From contig JAISPH010000077.1 in the NCBI GenBank assembly GCA_031275035.1, positions 1 through 51,098 of the forward strand: 51,098 nucleotides of DNA. Reading direction: 5' to 3'. Positions 27,584-34,924 of the stretch are shown here, in pieces. Below the pieces are notes generated by a model. It saw only the letters and a list, made by a program, of their open reading frames with translations, did no database searches and was not told where the DNA came from. The number at the start of each line of letters is the position of its first letter. Within the stretch, counting starts at the first letter, position 1. Made by a program: the position numbers and the translations under genes. The DNA comes from Treponema sp. Lineage in GTDB: Bacteria; Spirochaetota; Spirochaetia; Treponematales; Breznakiellaceae.

Positions 27584-28207
27584 ATGACGGTGGTATCGGT
27601 GAAAACCGGGGCGGACCCCGAAACGGAACGGATCGAATTTTCCGACGGCTCTATCCTCACCTGCCGGAAAAGCTATCTGCCTCCTTCCTGCCGGGACAAG
27701 GTTCTTTCCCTCCCTGGCGCGGAGCTTGAGCCCGGCAGCGAGGAGGCCCTGCGTTTTGCCGCCGCCTGTTTCCGGGCGGAACGGGCGGCGCTGCGGCTTA
27801 TTTCCCGGGCGGAACAAACGGTTTTCGGCATTTCCCGGAAACTGGAGCGCCGGGGTCATGCTCCGGGGCCGGTCCAGGCGGCGGTTTCCCGGCTGACGGA
27901 TCTGGATCTCCTCAACGACAAACGCTATGCCCTCCGGTGGATTCAGTCCCGTCTTAGCCGCGGGGCCGAGGGGCCCCTCAAGCTTATCCGGGGTCTCTGC
28001 GGGCGGGGTATAGACCGGGACGCCGCCGCCGCCGCTTTGAAGGCGGCGCTGGATTTTGAGGGGGAGATGGGGCTGCTGCGCCGGTATTTGGCGAAAAAGT
28101 TCCCCGCCTTTGACGGCGGAGACGGGGAACAGTATCTTGTTAAACAGAAGCTGAAGCTTGCCGGTTTTTCCGGGCCGGTTATCCGGGCTTTCTGGGAGGA
28201 GCTGTGA
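27584..28207 (+). CDS. recX: Regulatory protein RecX
   Basis: A 207-residue helical protein that modulates RecA filaments. The three-helix RecX repeats are recognisable: AERAALRLISRAEQTVFGISRKL, then the LNDKRYALRWIQSRL motif and GPLKLIRGLCGRGI. recA is not in the window. It overlaps the acylphosphatase gene (GTGA). Placement after mrfAB makes a small DNA-repair neighbourhood, though recX has its own predicted promoter. Confidence 0.9.
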   Translation: MTVVSVKTGADPETERIEFSDGSILTCRKSYLPPSCRDKVLSLPGAELEPGSEEALRFAAACFRAERAALRLISRAEQTVFGISRKLERRGHAPGPVQAAVSRLTDLDLLNDKRYALRWIQSRLSRGAEGPLKLIRGLCGRGIDRDAAAAALKAALDFEGEMGLLRRYLAKKFPAFDGGDGEQYLVKQKLKLAGFSGPVIRAFWEEL

Positions 28208-28524
28208 AAGCCGGCGGCCGGGAAGCCCCGCCCCCGGCGGAAGCTCCAAATCCGCCGCAGGCTCTTTTTGCCCGGATCCGGGGCAGGGTTCAGGGAGTGG
28301 GGTTCCGGTATTCCGCCTGTCACGAGGCCCGCCGGCTGGGGCTTTCCGGGTGGGTGCGGAATACTCCGGAAGGAGATGTAGAGCTTTGGGCCGAGGGGTC
28401 CGGGGAAAAGCTCTGCGCCCTGCTCCGGTGGCTCCGCCGGGGGCCTCCGGGGGCCCGGGTAGAATCGGTCCGGCATAGTTCTCAAATCTCCAGAAGGTAC
28501 CGGGGTTTTTCCATAGAGTATTGA
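28204..28524 (+). CDS. acyP: Acylphosphatase
   Basis: A 106-residue enzyme that hydrolyses acyl phosphates. The catalytic arginine is in GRVQGVGFRYS and the asparagine in GWVRNTPEGDVE. GTG 28204 overlaps the recX stop. About 20 proline/alanine-rich residues precede the usual start of the fold, so a later start is possible but no better codon is evident. Confidence 0.92.
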   Translation: MKAGGREAPPPAEAPNPPQALFARIRGRVQGVGFRYSACHEARRLGLSGWVRNTPEGDVELWAEGSGEKLCALLRWLRRGPPGARVESVRHSSQISRRYRGFSIEY

Positions 28525-28560
28525 CAAAGGCCCCTGCCCTGGGAGATGGTGTATTAAGCC

Positions 28561-29037
28561 ATGTCGGTACGGATGGAAGCGTTTAAAGCTTTTGTTGAAA
28601 ATCCCATTTTTTTATCGTCTGTCTCCAGTTGGCTTCTTGCCCAGATTATCAAGGCGGCGGTGGCCCTGCTCCGTTCCCACAAAAGTACCGCCCGGGAGAT
28701 ACTGGCCACCGTAGCCTGGCGTACCGGGGGGATGCCTTCAAGCCATGCGGCCCTGGTCAGCGCCATGGCGGCTTCGGCGGCCATCTACGAAGGGCCCGGC
28801 TCCAGCCTCTTTATCGTTTCCCTGCTCTTTGCAGTTATCGTTATGAGGGACGCCGTGGGGGTGCGCCGTTCCTCCGGTATCCAGGCCAGAACCCTCAATA
28901 CGCTGGGCCGGCAGTTGGCGGACAAGGCCCTGGCTGACTATCACCCGGTAAAGGAAGTCCACGGCCATGCCCCCCTGGAAGTTGTTGTGGGGGCCCTGCT
29001 GGGGATCTTTATTGCCGCCGCCTACGCGTACTTGTAA
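28561..29037 (+). CDS. Divergent PAP2-family membrane protein (DUF212/YuiD)
   Basis: A 158-residue membrane protein with four to five hydrophobic segments and the family motifs GGMPSSHAALVSA, RDAVGVRRSSG and HGHAPLEVVVGALLG. The histidines in SSH and GHAP resemble the PAP2 phosphatase site, so a lipid- or polyprenyl-phosphate phosphatase role is plausible but unproven. TTGACA at 28521-28526 overlaps the acyP stop, but no -10 at good spacing follows. Confidence 0.85.
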   Translation: MSVRMEAFKAFVENPIFLSSVSSWLLAQIIKAAVALLRSHKSTAREILATVAWRTGGMPSSHAALVSAMAASAAIYEGPGSSLFIVSLLFAVIVMRDAVGVRRSSGIQARTLNTLGRQLADKALADYHPVKEVHGHAPLEVVVGALLGIFIAAAYAYL

Positions 29038-29040
29038 CCC

Positions 29041-30513
29041 ATGTCTTTTCAAAAAACGGTTCTGATGACGGCGATCCTTTCCCTGGGCCTTGCCGCGGCA
29101 ATCATCCTCCTGATACGGTCCTCTGTCCCCGCCGCCGGGGCCTATGGGGTCCTTGGGGTGGATGCATCCTGCTCCGACAGAGAGACGGGGGCCCTGCTGC
29201 AGGATCTTTCCGTCGGCGGTTATATCTCCGAATCCACCCAATTGGTTTACCTGGACGACTTTGATTCCCTCCGGCCCATCCCTCTGGATGAATACCGGGA
29301 CCGGGTGGAGGACTTTGATCCCCGGAATGACGGCTATGCCGAAAAGCTGCGATCCTTCTTTGTCAGGGAGGGAAAACGGTACTTTTATATACCCCTTCAG
29401 GGGAGGCTTAATTCCCGAAACCTTGAGGGAAAGCTGGCTCCGGCGATGGGGGATATGCCGGGCTATTCCCTTGAAATACTGGGGTCTTCCCGGTCCCTCT
29501 TTCCCCAGGGCGTCCTCTTTATCCCCGCCGCGGCGGGACTGCTCCTGTTACTGCGCCCCTCCCTGCCGGCCCTCTCGTTCCTGCCCCTCCTGGGGGCGGC
29601 GGTATTCCTGGGTCCGCCGGGCTTTGCCCTGGGAGGGGTTCTCTCGGCCCTGTTCTCCCTGTTCATCGAACCCCTGCGGGGATGGTTTGCATCCCGGCGC
29701 TATGCCCGCCGTCCCCGGGCGGAGGGGCGGGATTTTCCTCTCCGGGGCCGGAAGCCATTTTGGAGGAAAACTCCCTTGAGGGGTGAAAATTTCCGGCGCA
29801 GGCTCTTCCCGGGGGGGATCTTTCTGGCAGCCTACGGCCTCATCTGTTTTTCCGGCTCCATTCCTTCCGTTCCGGCCCTGGTCCTTCCGGCGGCCGTTTT
29901 TATCGTCCTGGGTTTTTCCGCCTGGGCGGAATCCAGGCGGGGGCTTGAACAGGGGCACATACGCTTTTTCCCGGTGCCTATCGCCGGTTCCCCGAGGGAG
30001 CCGTTTTTTCCCGCCGCGGTCCTGCCCTTTGCCCTGGGGGCGGTCTTTGCCCTGTTCCTTTCGGCCCTTCCCTCCGGCGCCTATAAGGCTCCGGCCTCCG
30101 CCGGCGGGGATCTTCCCCTGGAACCGCCCCTGATCCGCGAGGAGGACTACCTGAATCATCTTGCCTTTCAGTCCTTTTTTTCCCTTACCCCCTTGGGAGG
30201 AAGGGCGGATTTTGCCTATGAATCTTACTATCTGGGGGAAGACGGCCTTATTGCGGGAGTTCTGGAGGATTCCGGCGGGGACCGCTTCCCCGCATCCGGC
30301 GCTTTGTTCCAGGACCGGGATTTCCCTCCCTTTCCCCTGGCGGATTTAACGGCTTTTCTTGAAAGGGGCGATTCCCGTCCGGGTATCGAAGGAGACCGGA
30401 TACCCGTAGTCCTGGGGGGGCTTCTCTGCATTCCCATTCTTTTTAGAACTGCTTTCAGGTATAGAAAAAAGAAGAAAATGCTGGTATATAGTGATAAGCG
30501 GGTTGCAGCATAA
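29041..30513 (+). CDS. Multi-pass membrane protein of unknown function
   Basis: A 490-residue protein: one N-terminal helix (about residues 7-28), an extracytoplasmic region of 110 residues, then hydrophobic segments at about 155-215, 260-300 and 320-345, a second soluble region, and a last helix near 457-475. A basic linker (about 218-255) separates two membrane groups. I recognise no family. It starts 3 bp after the preceding stop and ends 8 bp before the rnfC-like gene, so it may be an accessory of the rnf cluster. Confidence 0.6.
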   Translation: MSFQKTVLMTAILSLGLAAAIILLIRSSVPAAGAYGVLGVDASCSDRETGALLQDLSVGGYISESTQLVYLDDFDSLRPIPLDEYRDRVEDFDPRNDGYAEKLRSFFVREGKRYFYIPLQGRLNSRNLEGKLAPAMGDMPGYSLEILGSSRSLFPQGVLFIPAAAGLLLLLRPSLPALSFLPLLGAAVFLGPPGFALGGVLSALFSLFIEPLRGWFASRRYARRPRAEGRDFPLRGRKPFWRKTPLRGENFRRRLFPGGIFLAAYGLICFSGSIPSVPALVLPAAVFIVLGFSAWAESRRGLEQGHIRFFPVPIAGSPREPFFPAAVLPFALGAVFALFLSALPSGAYKAPASAGGDLPLEPPLIREEDYLNHLAFQSFFSLTPLGGRADFAYESYYLGEDGLIAGVLEDSGGDRFPASGALFQDRDFPPFPLADLTAFLERGDSRPGIEGDRIPVVLGGLLCIPILFRTAFRYRKKKKMLVYSDKRVAA

Positions 30514-30521
30514 AGGATTAC

Positions 30522-31826
30522 ATGAAGGTTTTTTCGTTCCCCAGGGGGGGAATACTATTTGAAGATCCCACGGTTCCTCCAAAAGATTCCTGTGTAACAG
30601 CCTTTCTTCCGGGACTTTCGGTAATTCCCCTGGTTCAGCATACCGGAGGACGGGCCTATCCTATCGTATCGGTGGGGGACCATGTCCGGGAGGGGATGCT
30701 TATAGGCCGGGGGCAGGGACTAGGTTCCGCCAATATCCACGCCGCCGTGCCGGGCCGGATTGTCAGGATGGTATCCTGGAAAGCTGCGGACGGCCGTCCC
30801 AACGAGGCCCTGGTCATCCGTATGGAGGGAAGTTTTGAAAAGCTGGGGAGACGGGTGGAGCACTTTCCCTGGCAGGGCCTGTCCGTCTATGAGCTTCAGC
30901 GGATCATCTCGGATTATGGCATTGTCGAGATGGACGGCCCGGGCCGGCCCGTGTCTGACCTGCTCTCTTCCCTCCGTTCTCTCAAGGAACCCCTGACCCT
31001 GGTGGTCCGTTGTGTCTTTGACGATCCCTGGCTGGTGGCGGATTATGTACTCTGCCGGGAACGGATCAAGGCGGTTGTGGAGGGAAGCTGTATTGCGGCC
31101 CGGGCCAGCCGGGCGGTGAGGATCATCTTTGCCGTTTCCCACGGCGAGAAGGATCTGGGGAAGATGCTGCTGGCGGAGGCTGAATCCTTTGACATCCCCG
31201 TTTCCATGATCCTGGTAAGTTCCCGGTATCCCCAGCGGAACCGGCGGGAGCTGGATCTGGTTCTCAGAATGTACGGAAAAAAAGAAGGCGTTGAGCTGGG
31301 GTATATCCTTTCCTTCGGTCCCGCCACCCTGGCGGCGATTTTCGATGCGGTTAAGTTGAAGAAGCCGATCCTGGAACGTTATGTCGCCGTGGGGGGGTCT
31401 GCGGTAAAGAGGGCCCAGGTGATGAAGGTCCGTATCGGAACCAGGATAGGCGAGATCTTTGCGGAGTGCGGCGGCTTTATCGACAAGCCCAGGCGTATTG
31501 CCGCCGGTTCCCCCCTGCTGGGCCGGATCGTGGTGGATCTGGACGAACCGGTGATCAAGACCACCTATGCGGTGTTTGCCGTTCTGGGCGGCCCGGCGGG
31601 GAACGCCGCGCCGGGAGCCTGTATCAGCTGCGGAGAATGCCGCGCCGTTTGTCCCGTGGGGCTTGATCCGGAGGAACTGTACAAAAAGGCGGTCATCGCG
31701 GACAACCGGGAACCGGATCCCGGCAGGGCCCCGGAATGTCATGGCTGCGGATGCTGCGATGTGGTCTGCCCCTCCCGGCTTCCCCTCAGTTCTTCAATTG
31801 TGAATTACGCATACCGGGGGTACTGA
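30522..31826 (+). CDS. rnfC: RnfC-like subunit of an Rnf-type complex
   Basis: A 434-residue protein with the RnfC layout. An N-terminal barrel-sandwich region has VGDHVREGMLIGRG. The C-terminus has two ferredoxin-type [4Fe-4S] motifs: C367-C370-C373-C377P and C406-C409-C412-C416P. The part that in ordinary RnfC binds FMN and NADH is changed: the GGAGFPT loop reads DGPGRPV (residues 138-144), and the ECEP motif reads CVFDDP. So NADH oxidation is doubtful. A Shine-Dalgarno AAGGA precedes ATG 30522. It is the first gene of five with 1- to 4-bp overlaps. Confidence 0.82.
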   Translation: MKVFSFPRGGILFEDPTVPPKDSCVTAFLPGLSVIPLVQHTGGRAYPIVSVGDHVREGMLIGRGQGLGSANIHAAVPGRIVRMVSWKAADGRPNEALVIRMEGSFEKLGRRVEHFPWQGLSVYELQRIISDYGIVEMDGPGRPVSDLLSSLRSLKEPLTLVVRCVFDDPWLVADYVLCRERIKAVVEGSCIAARASRAVRIIFAVSHGEKDLGKMLLAEAESFDIPVSMILVSSRYPQRNRRELDLVLRMYGKKEGVELGYILSFGPATLAAIFDAVKLKKPILERYVAVGGSAVKRAQVMKVRIGTRIGEIFAECGGFIDKPRRIAAGSPLLGRIVVDLDEPVIKTTYAVFAVLGGPAGNAAPGACISCGECRAVCPVGLDPEELYKKAVIADNREPDPGRAPECHGCGCCDVVCPSRLPLSSSIVNYAYRGY

Positions 31827-32914
31827 TGGCAGGAACTATGATGGAGGAAAGGGATGCTTCCCGGCGGGCGCTGTTTCAAAAACCCCAGATATACCTTGCC
31901 TATTCCACTGCGGGCAGAATGTGGCTGGTAAGCGTCTGCGCAGCCCTGACGGTACTCCAATCCGCCCTGGGCGATTCCTTTTCTTCCCTGGCCGTCGCCC
32001 TTGCCGCTTCGGCGGCGGCGCTGATGACGGAACTGTTTATCGGCCTTAAAAAAGGCGTTTCCCTCCTCAAAGACGGAAGCGCCCTGGTTACGGCCCTGGT
32101 TTTAACCCTGCTGCTGCCCAACAGCATCAATCCGGTTTTTGCCGCTCTGGGGGCGGTTTTTGCCGTTGCGGTGGTTAAACACAGCTTCGGCGGGTTGGGG
32201 ACCAATTGGCTTAATCCTGCCCTGGGGGGTTGGCTTTTTATCCGTTTTTCCTGGCCCCTGGCCTTTAACCGGGCCCTTGAAAATTCCCCTCTGGCCATTT
32301 TAACCGGCAGTCTGGACAAAGGCATTTCCGACCCCCAGGGCTCGCCTTTGGGGATACTCAAGATAAACGGCTGGACCGGCGGCTCTTTCGATCAGATGTT
32401 CAGTTCCCTTCTGAACGAAACAATTTTTTCTTTCAGCAGGGCCGAACTGCCCGGGGGGTACATCGGCCTTTTCAGATCCTCCGGGCCCGGCATTATCGCC
32501 GACCGGGGCCTCTTTGTGCTGCTCCTGGGAACCATCGTTATTACCGCTGTCCGGGCCGGCCGCTGCTGGGTTCCGGCGGCGTTTATCGGGACCTATGCCT
32601 TTTTAGTCAGGCTTTTCGGCGCTTTGCCCCTGGGAGGGGTCCTGGGCGGCGGGGATGCGCTTTTCGGCCTCTGCTCCGGGGGGATCGTGGCGGCGGCCTT
32701 TTTTCTTCTGGGCGATCCCGCCACGGGTCCTAAATCCGGCGCCGGCGCCCTGACGGCGGCTTTTTTTGCGGGGGCCGCCGCCTTTGTTTTCCGTTATATA
32801 GGGCTTGAACCCTATGGCGCTTTTTTTGCCGCCGCCCTTATCAATGCGCTGACTCCCCTGATCCGGGGCCTGGAGAGCCGTATTTTCTATTCCCACAGGG
32901 GGAGGTCCTTATGA
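31826..32914 (+). CDS. rnfD: RnfD-like membrane subunit
   Basis: A 362-residue membrane protein with about nine hydrophobic segments, as in RnfD/NqrB. Conserved blocks include GLGTNWLNPALGG and the late GGGDALFGLCSGGIVAAAFFLLGDPATGPKS. The covalent-FMN site of RnfD (SGATPL) appears here as PQGSPL (residues 170-175), with serine at the threonine position and a changed surrounding. Flavinylation is thus uncertain. I start it at ATG 31826, sharing one base with the rnfC stop; the longer frame from 31736 runs inside rnfC. Confidence 0.83.
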   Translation: MAGTMMEERDASRRALFQKPQIYLAYSTAGRMWLVSVCAALTVLQSALGDSFSSLAVALAASAAALMTELFIGLKKGVSLLKDGSALVTALVLTLLLPNSINPVFAALGAVFAVAVVKHSFGGLGTNWLNPALGGWLFIRFSWPLAFNRALENSPLAILTGSLDKGISDPQGSPLGILKINGWTGGSFDQMFSSLLNETIFSFSRAELPGGYIGLFRSSGPGIIADRGLFVLLLGTIVITAVRAGRCWVPAAFIGTYAFLVRLFGALPLGGVLGGGDALFGLCSGGIVAAAFFLLGDPATGPKSGAGALTAAFFAGAAAFVFRYIGLEPYGAFFAAALINALTPLIRGLESRIFYSHRGRSL

Positions 32915-33354
32915 CGAAAAAATCCCGGGCCCCGCTTTTCCGGCTTAGGGACGGGGGAATACTGCTTGGCTGGATAATGGGAATTTTGGTCATCGGCGGT
33001 CTGGCATGGTTTTTTACCCGGTCCCTGCGGACCAGGGTTTTAATGCGTTCCGTAAACGGCATCTTACTGAGCGCGGGAGATTCCCGGCGGCTGGCGGCTC
33101 ACCTGCCTTCCCCCGCGGAACCGGCGCACCCCCTGGGGGTTTGGTATACCCGCAGTGATTCCGCCGGCAGGGCGGTGGTTTTTGCCGTAATGGATTATGG
33201 AATCCAGGCTTCTTTTGCGGCGATGCTTTCTCCCCAGGGGGACCTGGAGGCGCTGATCCCCCTGAGCAGTCATGCGGAACGCGTGCAGGAGAGGATCTCC
33301 CCGGAATTCATGCAGCTCTATCTGCGGCGCATTGTAACAGGGGAACAGCCGTGA
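32911..33354 (+). CDS. rnfG: Short RnfG-like subunit without the FMN site
   Basis: A 147-residue protein with one N-terminal membrane helix (about residues 17-37), then a soluble domain with the pattern VVFAVMDYGIQASFAAMLSP, which recalls the start of the FMN-binding fold. Ordinary RnfG has about 200 residues and ends with SGATxS/T, to which ApbE links FMN. Here the protein stops before that motif and has no SGAT anywhere. The call rests mainly on position between rnfD and rnfE. ATGA overlap upstream, GTGA downstream. Confidence 0.6.
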   Translation: MTKKSRAPLFRLRDGGILLGWIMGILVIGGLAWFFTRSLRTRVLMRSVNGILLSAGDSRRLAAHLPSPAEPAHPLGVWYTRSDSAGRAVVFAVMDYGIQASFAAMLSPQGDLEALIPLSSHAERVQERISPEFMQLYLRRIVTGEQP

Positions 33355-33983
33355 GTCAGCATTACCGGTCCCATATTTTTCTGGGTTCCCATGCTCCCCT
33401 CTCCACCCTGGCCGGCGCCGGTCTTTTGATCATGGGCTCCGGCCGTACCGCCTATGCCCTGCTGACCGCCGGCGCCCTTGTCTGGGTGTACGCCCTGACC
33501 GTCCTGGTGTTGACCGCGGCCAAACCCCTGCTCCCGGTCCGGGGGAAAACGGCGCTGGAGATCTTTACGGCCTCCTTTTTCGGCTCATTCTTTTTGCTCC
33601 TGTTTTCCTTCTTCAACCCCCTGCTTTCCATGGAGCTTACTCTGCTTGTCCTCCTGACGCCGGTGTCCTGCGTTGTCTCCCAGGTATGCCGCCGTACCGG
33701 AAATCTTGAGGCCGGCCAGGCAGTGGGCCGGGCGCTGCTGGAGGGACTGATCCTGGGGCTGCTTGTCCTGGCGCTGGCCCTGATTCGGGAACCTCTGGGT
33801 TTTGGTTCCCTTTCGGTTCCCGGCGGTCCCCGGGGGATAATCCTTTTCTTCGACTATGGGGGCCTTTACTTTCCTGTCAAAACCGCCGCCGTTTCTTCCG
33901 GAGCCCTTATCTTTCTGGGTTATGCGGTGGTCATCTTTCGCCGCTGCAGGAGCCGGTATGTCCATCCGGAGGATACGGAATGA
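33351..33983 (+). CDS. rnfE: RnfE-like membrane subunit
   Basis: A 210-residue protein with six hydrophobic segments. The segment LIREPLGFGSLSVPGG matches the RnfE stretch near REILGxG. Ordinary RnfE uses two cysteines, in GLCPLLAV and PLIVTNC, to hold half of an intramembrane [2Fe-2S] cluster. The first is lost here (GSHAPLSTL), while a cysteine remains in the second (TPVSCVV). Start is GTG 33351, overlapping the rnfG-like stop. Confidence 0.75.
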   Translation: MSQHYRSHIFLGSHAPLSTLAGAGLLIMGSGRTAYALLTAGALVWVYALTVLVLTAAKPLLPVRGKTALEIFTASFFGSFFLLLFSFFNPLLSMELTLLVLLTPVSCVVSQVCRRTGNLEAGQAVGRALLEGLILGLLVLALALIREPLGFGSLSVPGGPRGIILFFDYGGLYFPVKTAAVSSGALIFLGYAVVIFRRCRSRYVHPEDTE

Positions 33984-34549
33984 TCATATCCCTGGGGATC
34001 TTTGCCGGCCTGGCGGTCAATCTGGTAATTCATCTGGGTCTTGGACTGGGCGAAATAGGATCGGCCCGGCGCCGCTGCTGCGCCTGTCTGCAGTGGATGA
34101 TTCTTTTTACAGCCGTTTTAAGCCTCTGGTTTTTTTTCACCTGTATCGCCGCCCCCCTTTCCCTGGGCTTTTTGAACTACCTGCTGATCTTTCCCCTGAG
34201 CGCCCTGGTCTGCATGGTCCTTGAGGCCTGCGCTGTCAGGATCTTTTTCAGAAAGGAGCGGTTTTCCCCCATGCTCAGCGCCGCCTCCGGCTATAACGGC
34301 CTGGCGGTAAGCGCCCTGTTCCTGACCATGCACCTGGCCGCCTCCCCGGTGGAAGCGGCGGTCCTCTCCCTGTCCTTTGCCGGCGGCGCTCTGCTGGCGG
34401 CGTTTATCCTCTGCGAAATAAAGCGCCGGGCCTCCATCGAAAAGGTTCCCCCCCTGCTTCGGGGAACCCCCCTGGCGCTGATCTCCGCGGGACTCCTCTC
34501 GCTGATCTTTTCTTCCGCGGCGGTTTTCCTGTTCCGGGCCCTGCAGTAG
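33980..34549 (+). CDS. rnfA: RnfA-like membrane subunit
   Basis: A 189-residue protein with six hydrophobic segments. Ordinary RnfA has cysteines in LGICPFLG and LITTNCAVLG for the shared [2Fe-2S] site; the aligned stretches here read LGLGLGEIG and NGLAVSALFL, so both are missing. A cluster of cysteines at RRRCCACL is at a loop and not at the same place. Last gene of the cluster; rnfB, usually next, is absent, and 375 bp of repeat DNA follow. Confidence 0.72.
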   Translation: MIISLGIFAGLAVNLVIHLGLGLGEIGSARRRCCACLQWMILFTAVLSLWFFFTCIAAPLSLGFLNYLLIFPLSALVCMVLEACAVRIFFRKERFSPMLSAASGYNGLAVSALFLTMHLAASPVEAAVLSLSFAGGALLAAFILCEIKRRASIEKVPPLLRGTPLALISAGLLSLIFSSAAVFLFRALQ

Positions 34550-34594
34550 CGTTAAATGGCGTTTCAGGTTGTCTGCGGGGGCGATAAAGTTGTT

Positions 34595-34612
34595 CAGAAA
34601 CTTCAGTTTCTG
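34595..34612. repeat. Palindrome with AAACTTCAGTTT core
   Basis: CAGAAACT-TC-AGTTTCTG, preceded by AAAGTTGTT as in the related motifs at 440-457 and 17910-17929. The core matches those at 27538-27565 (as AAACTGAAGTTT) and 48260-48289. Confidence 0.6.
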
Positions 34613-34666
34613 TCGAACCAAAGGTTCGCCAGGAACCGCTTAAAAAGGACTTGTACCGGACTTTAG
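34611..34666 (-). repeat. Dispersed ~55-bp repeat, copy 2 (inverted)
   Basis: Its reverse complement matches 9536-9590 through AGTCCGGT, CCTTTTTAAGCG, GCGAACCTT and GGTTCGACA, with scattered substitutions. Both copies are intergenic. Confidence 0.65.
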
Positions 34667-34749
34667 TCCGGGATAACCGGCCGGGTCGTCGAACAAGTCC
34701 AGTGTCTCCCCGGATATTTTAGCCGGATTAAAGCCGCCCCGGAGGCTCC

Positions 34750-34796
34750 CCCGCCAAAAGGCGGGCATTTGGGCATTAAACCCGCCTGCGAATAAA
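34750..34796 (-). repeat. TTCGCAG-box repeat with hairpin, copy D
   Basis: On the minus strand TTTATTCGCAGGCGGGT (34796-34780) leads via TTAATGCCC to a hairpin CCCGCC-TTTT-GGCGGG (34765-34750). Same plan as copies A and C: fixed box, then a hairpin of different sequence. Confidence 0.55.
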
Positions 34797-34886
34797 TTTC
34801 CCCTCCAACAAGGATACCGGCAAGCATCGGACCTTCGATCCACGTTTGCTTGTTTCGGCTTATTCCCGGGTTCTCTGTTTTCCGGC

Positions 34887-34915
34887 TTTTCATGGAAGGA
34901 AAAGTAGTTTAGAAT
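34887..34915 (+). promoter_or_regulatory. Predicted promoter of the GH57-like gene
   Basis: TTTTCA at 34887-34892, a 17-nt spacer, TAGAAT at 34910-34915, then 9 nt to ATG 34925. The mRNA would have a leader of only about 3 nt, too short for a ribosome-binding site. Confidence 0.4.
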
Positions 34916-34924
34916 GAAAGCTCC

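Larger units (their letters stand above)
34550..34924. other. Intergenic repeat cluster after the rnf genes
   Basis: No gene. It holds a palindrome at 34595-34612, a copy of the 55-bp repeat at 34611-34666, a perfect palindrome at 34656-34671 (CCGGACT-TT-AGTCCGG), TCGAACAAGTCC (34689-34700), a hairpin at 34750-34765 and a TTCGCAG box at 34780-34796, then the promoter of the GH57-like gene. Confidence 0.7.

Noticed and set aside
28521..28560. Consensus -35 TTGACA before the PAP2-like gene
   Set aside because: The best -10 candidate (TATTAA) is 25 nt away, far from the usual 17; no promoter is claimed.
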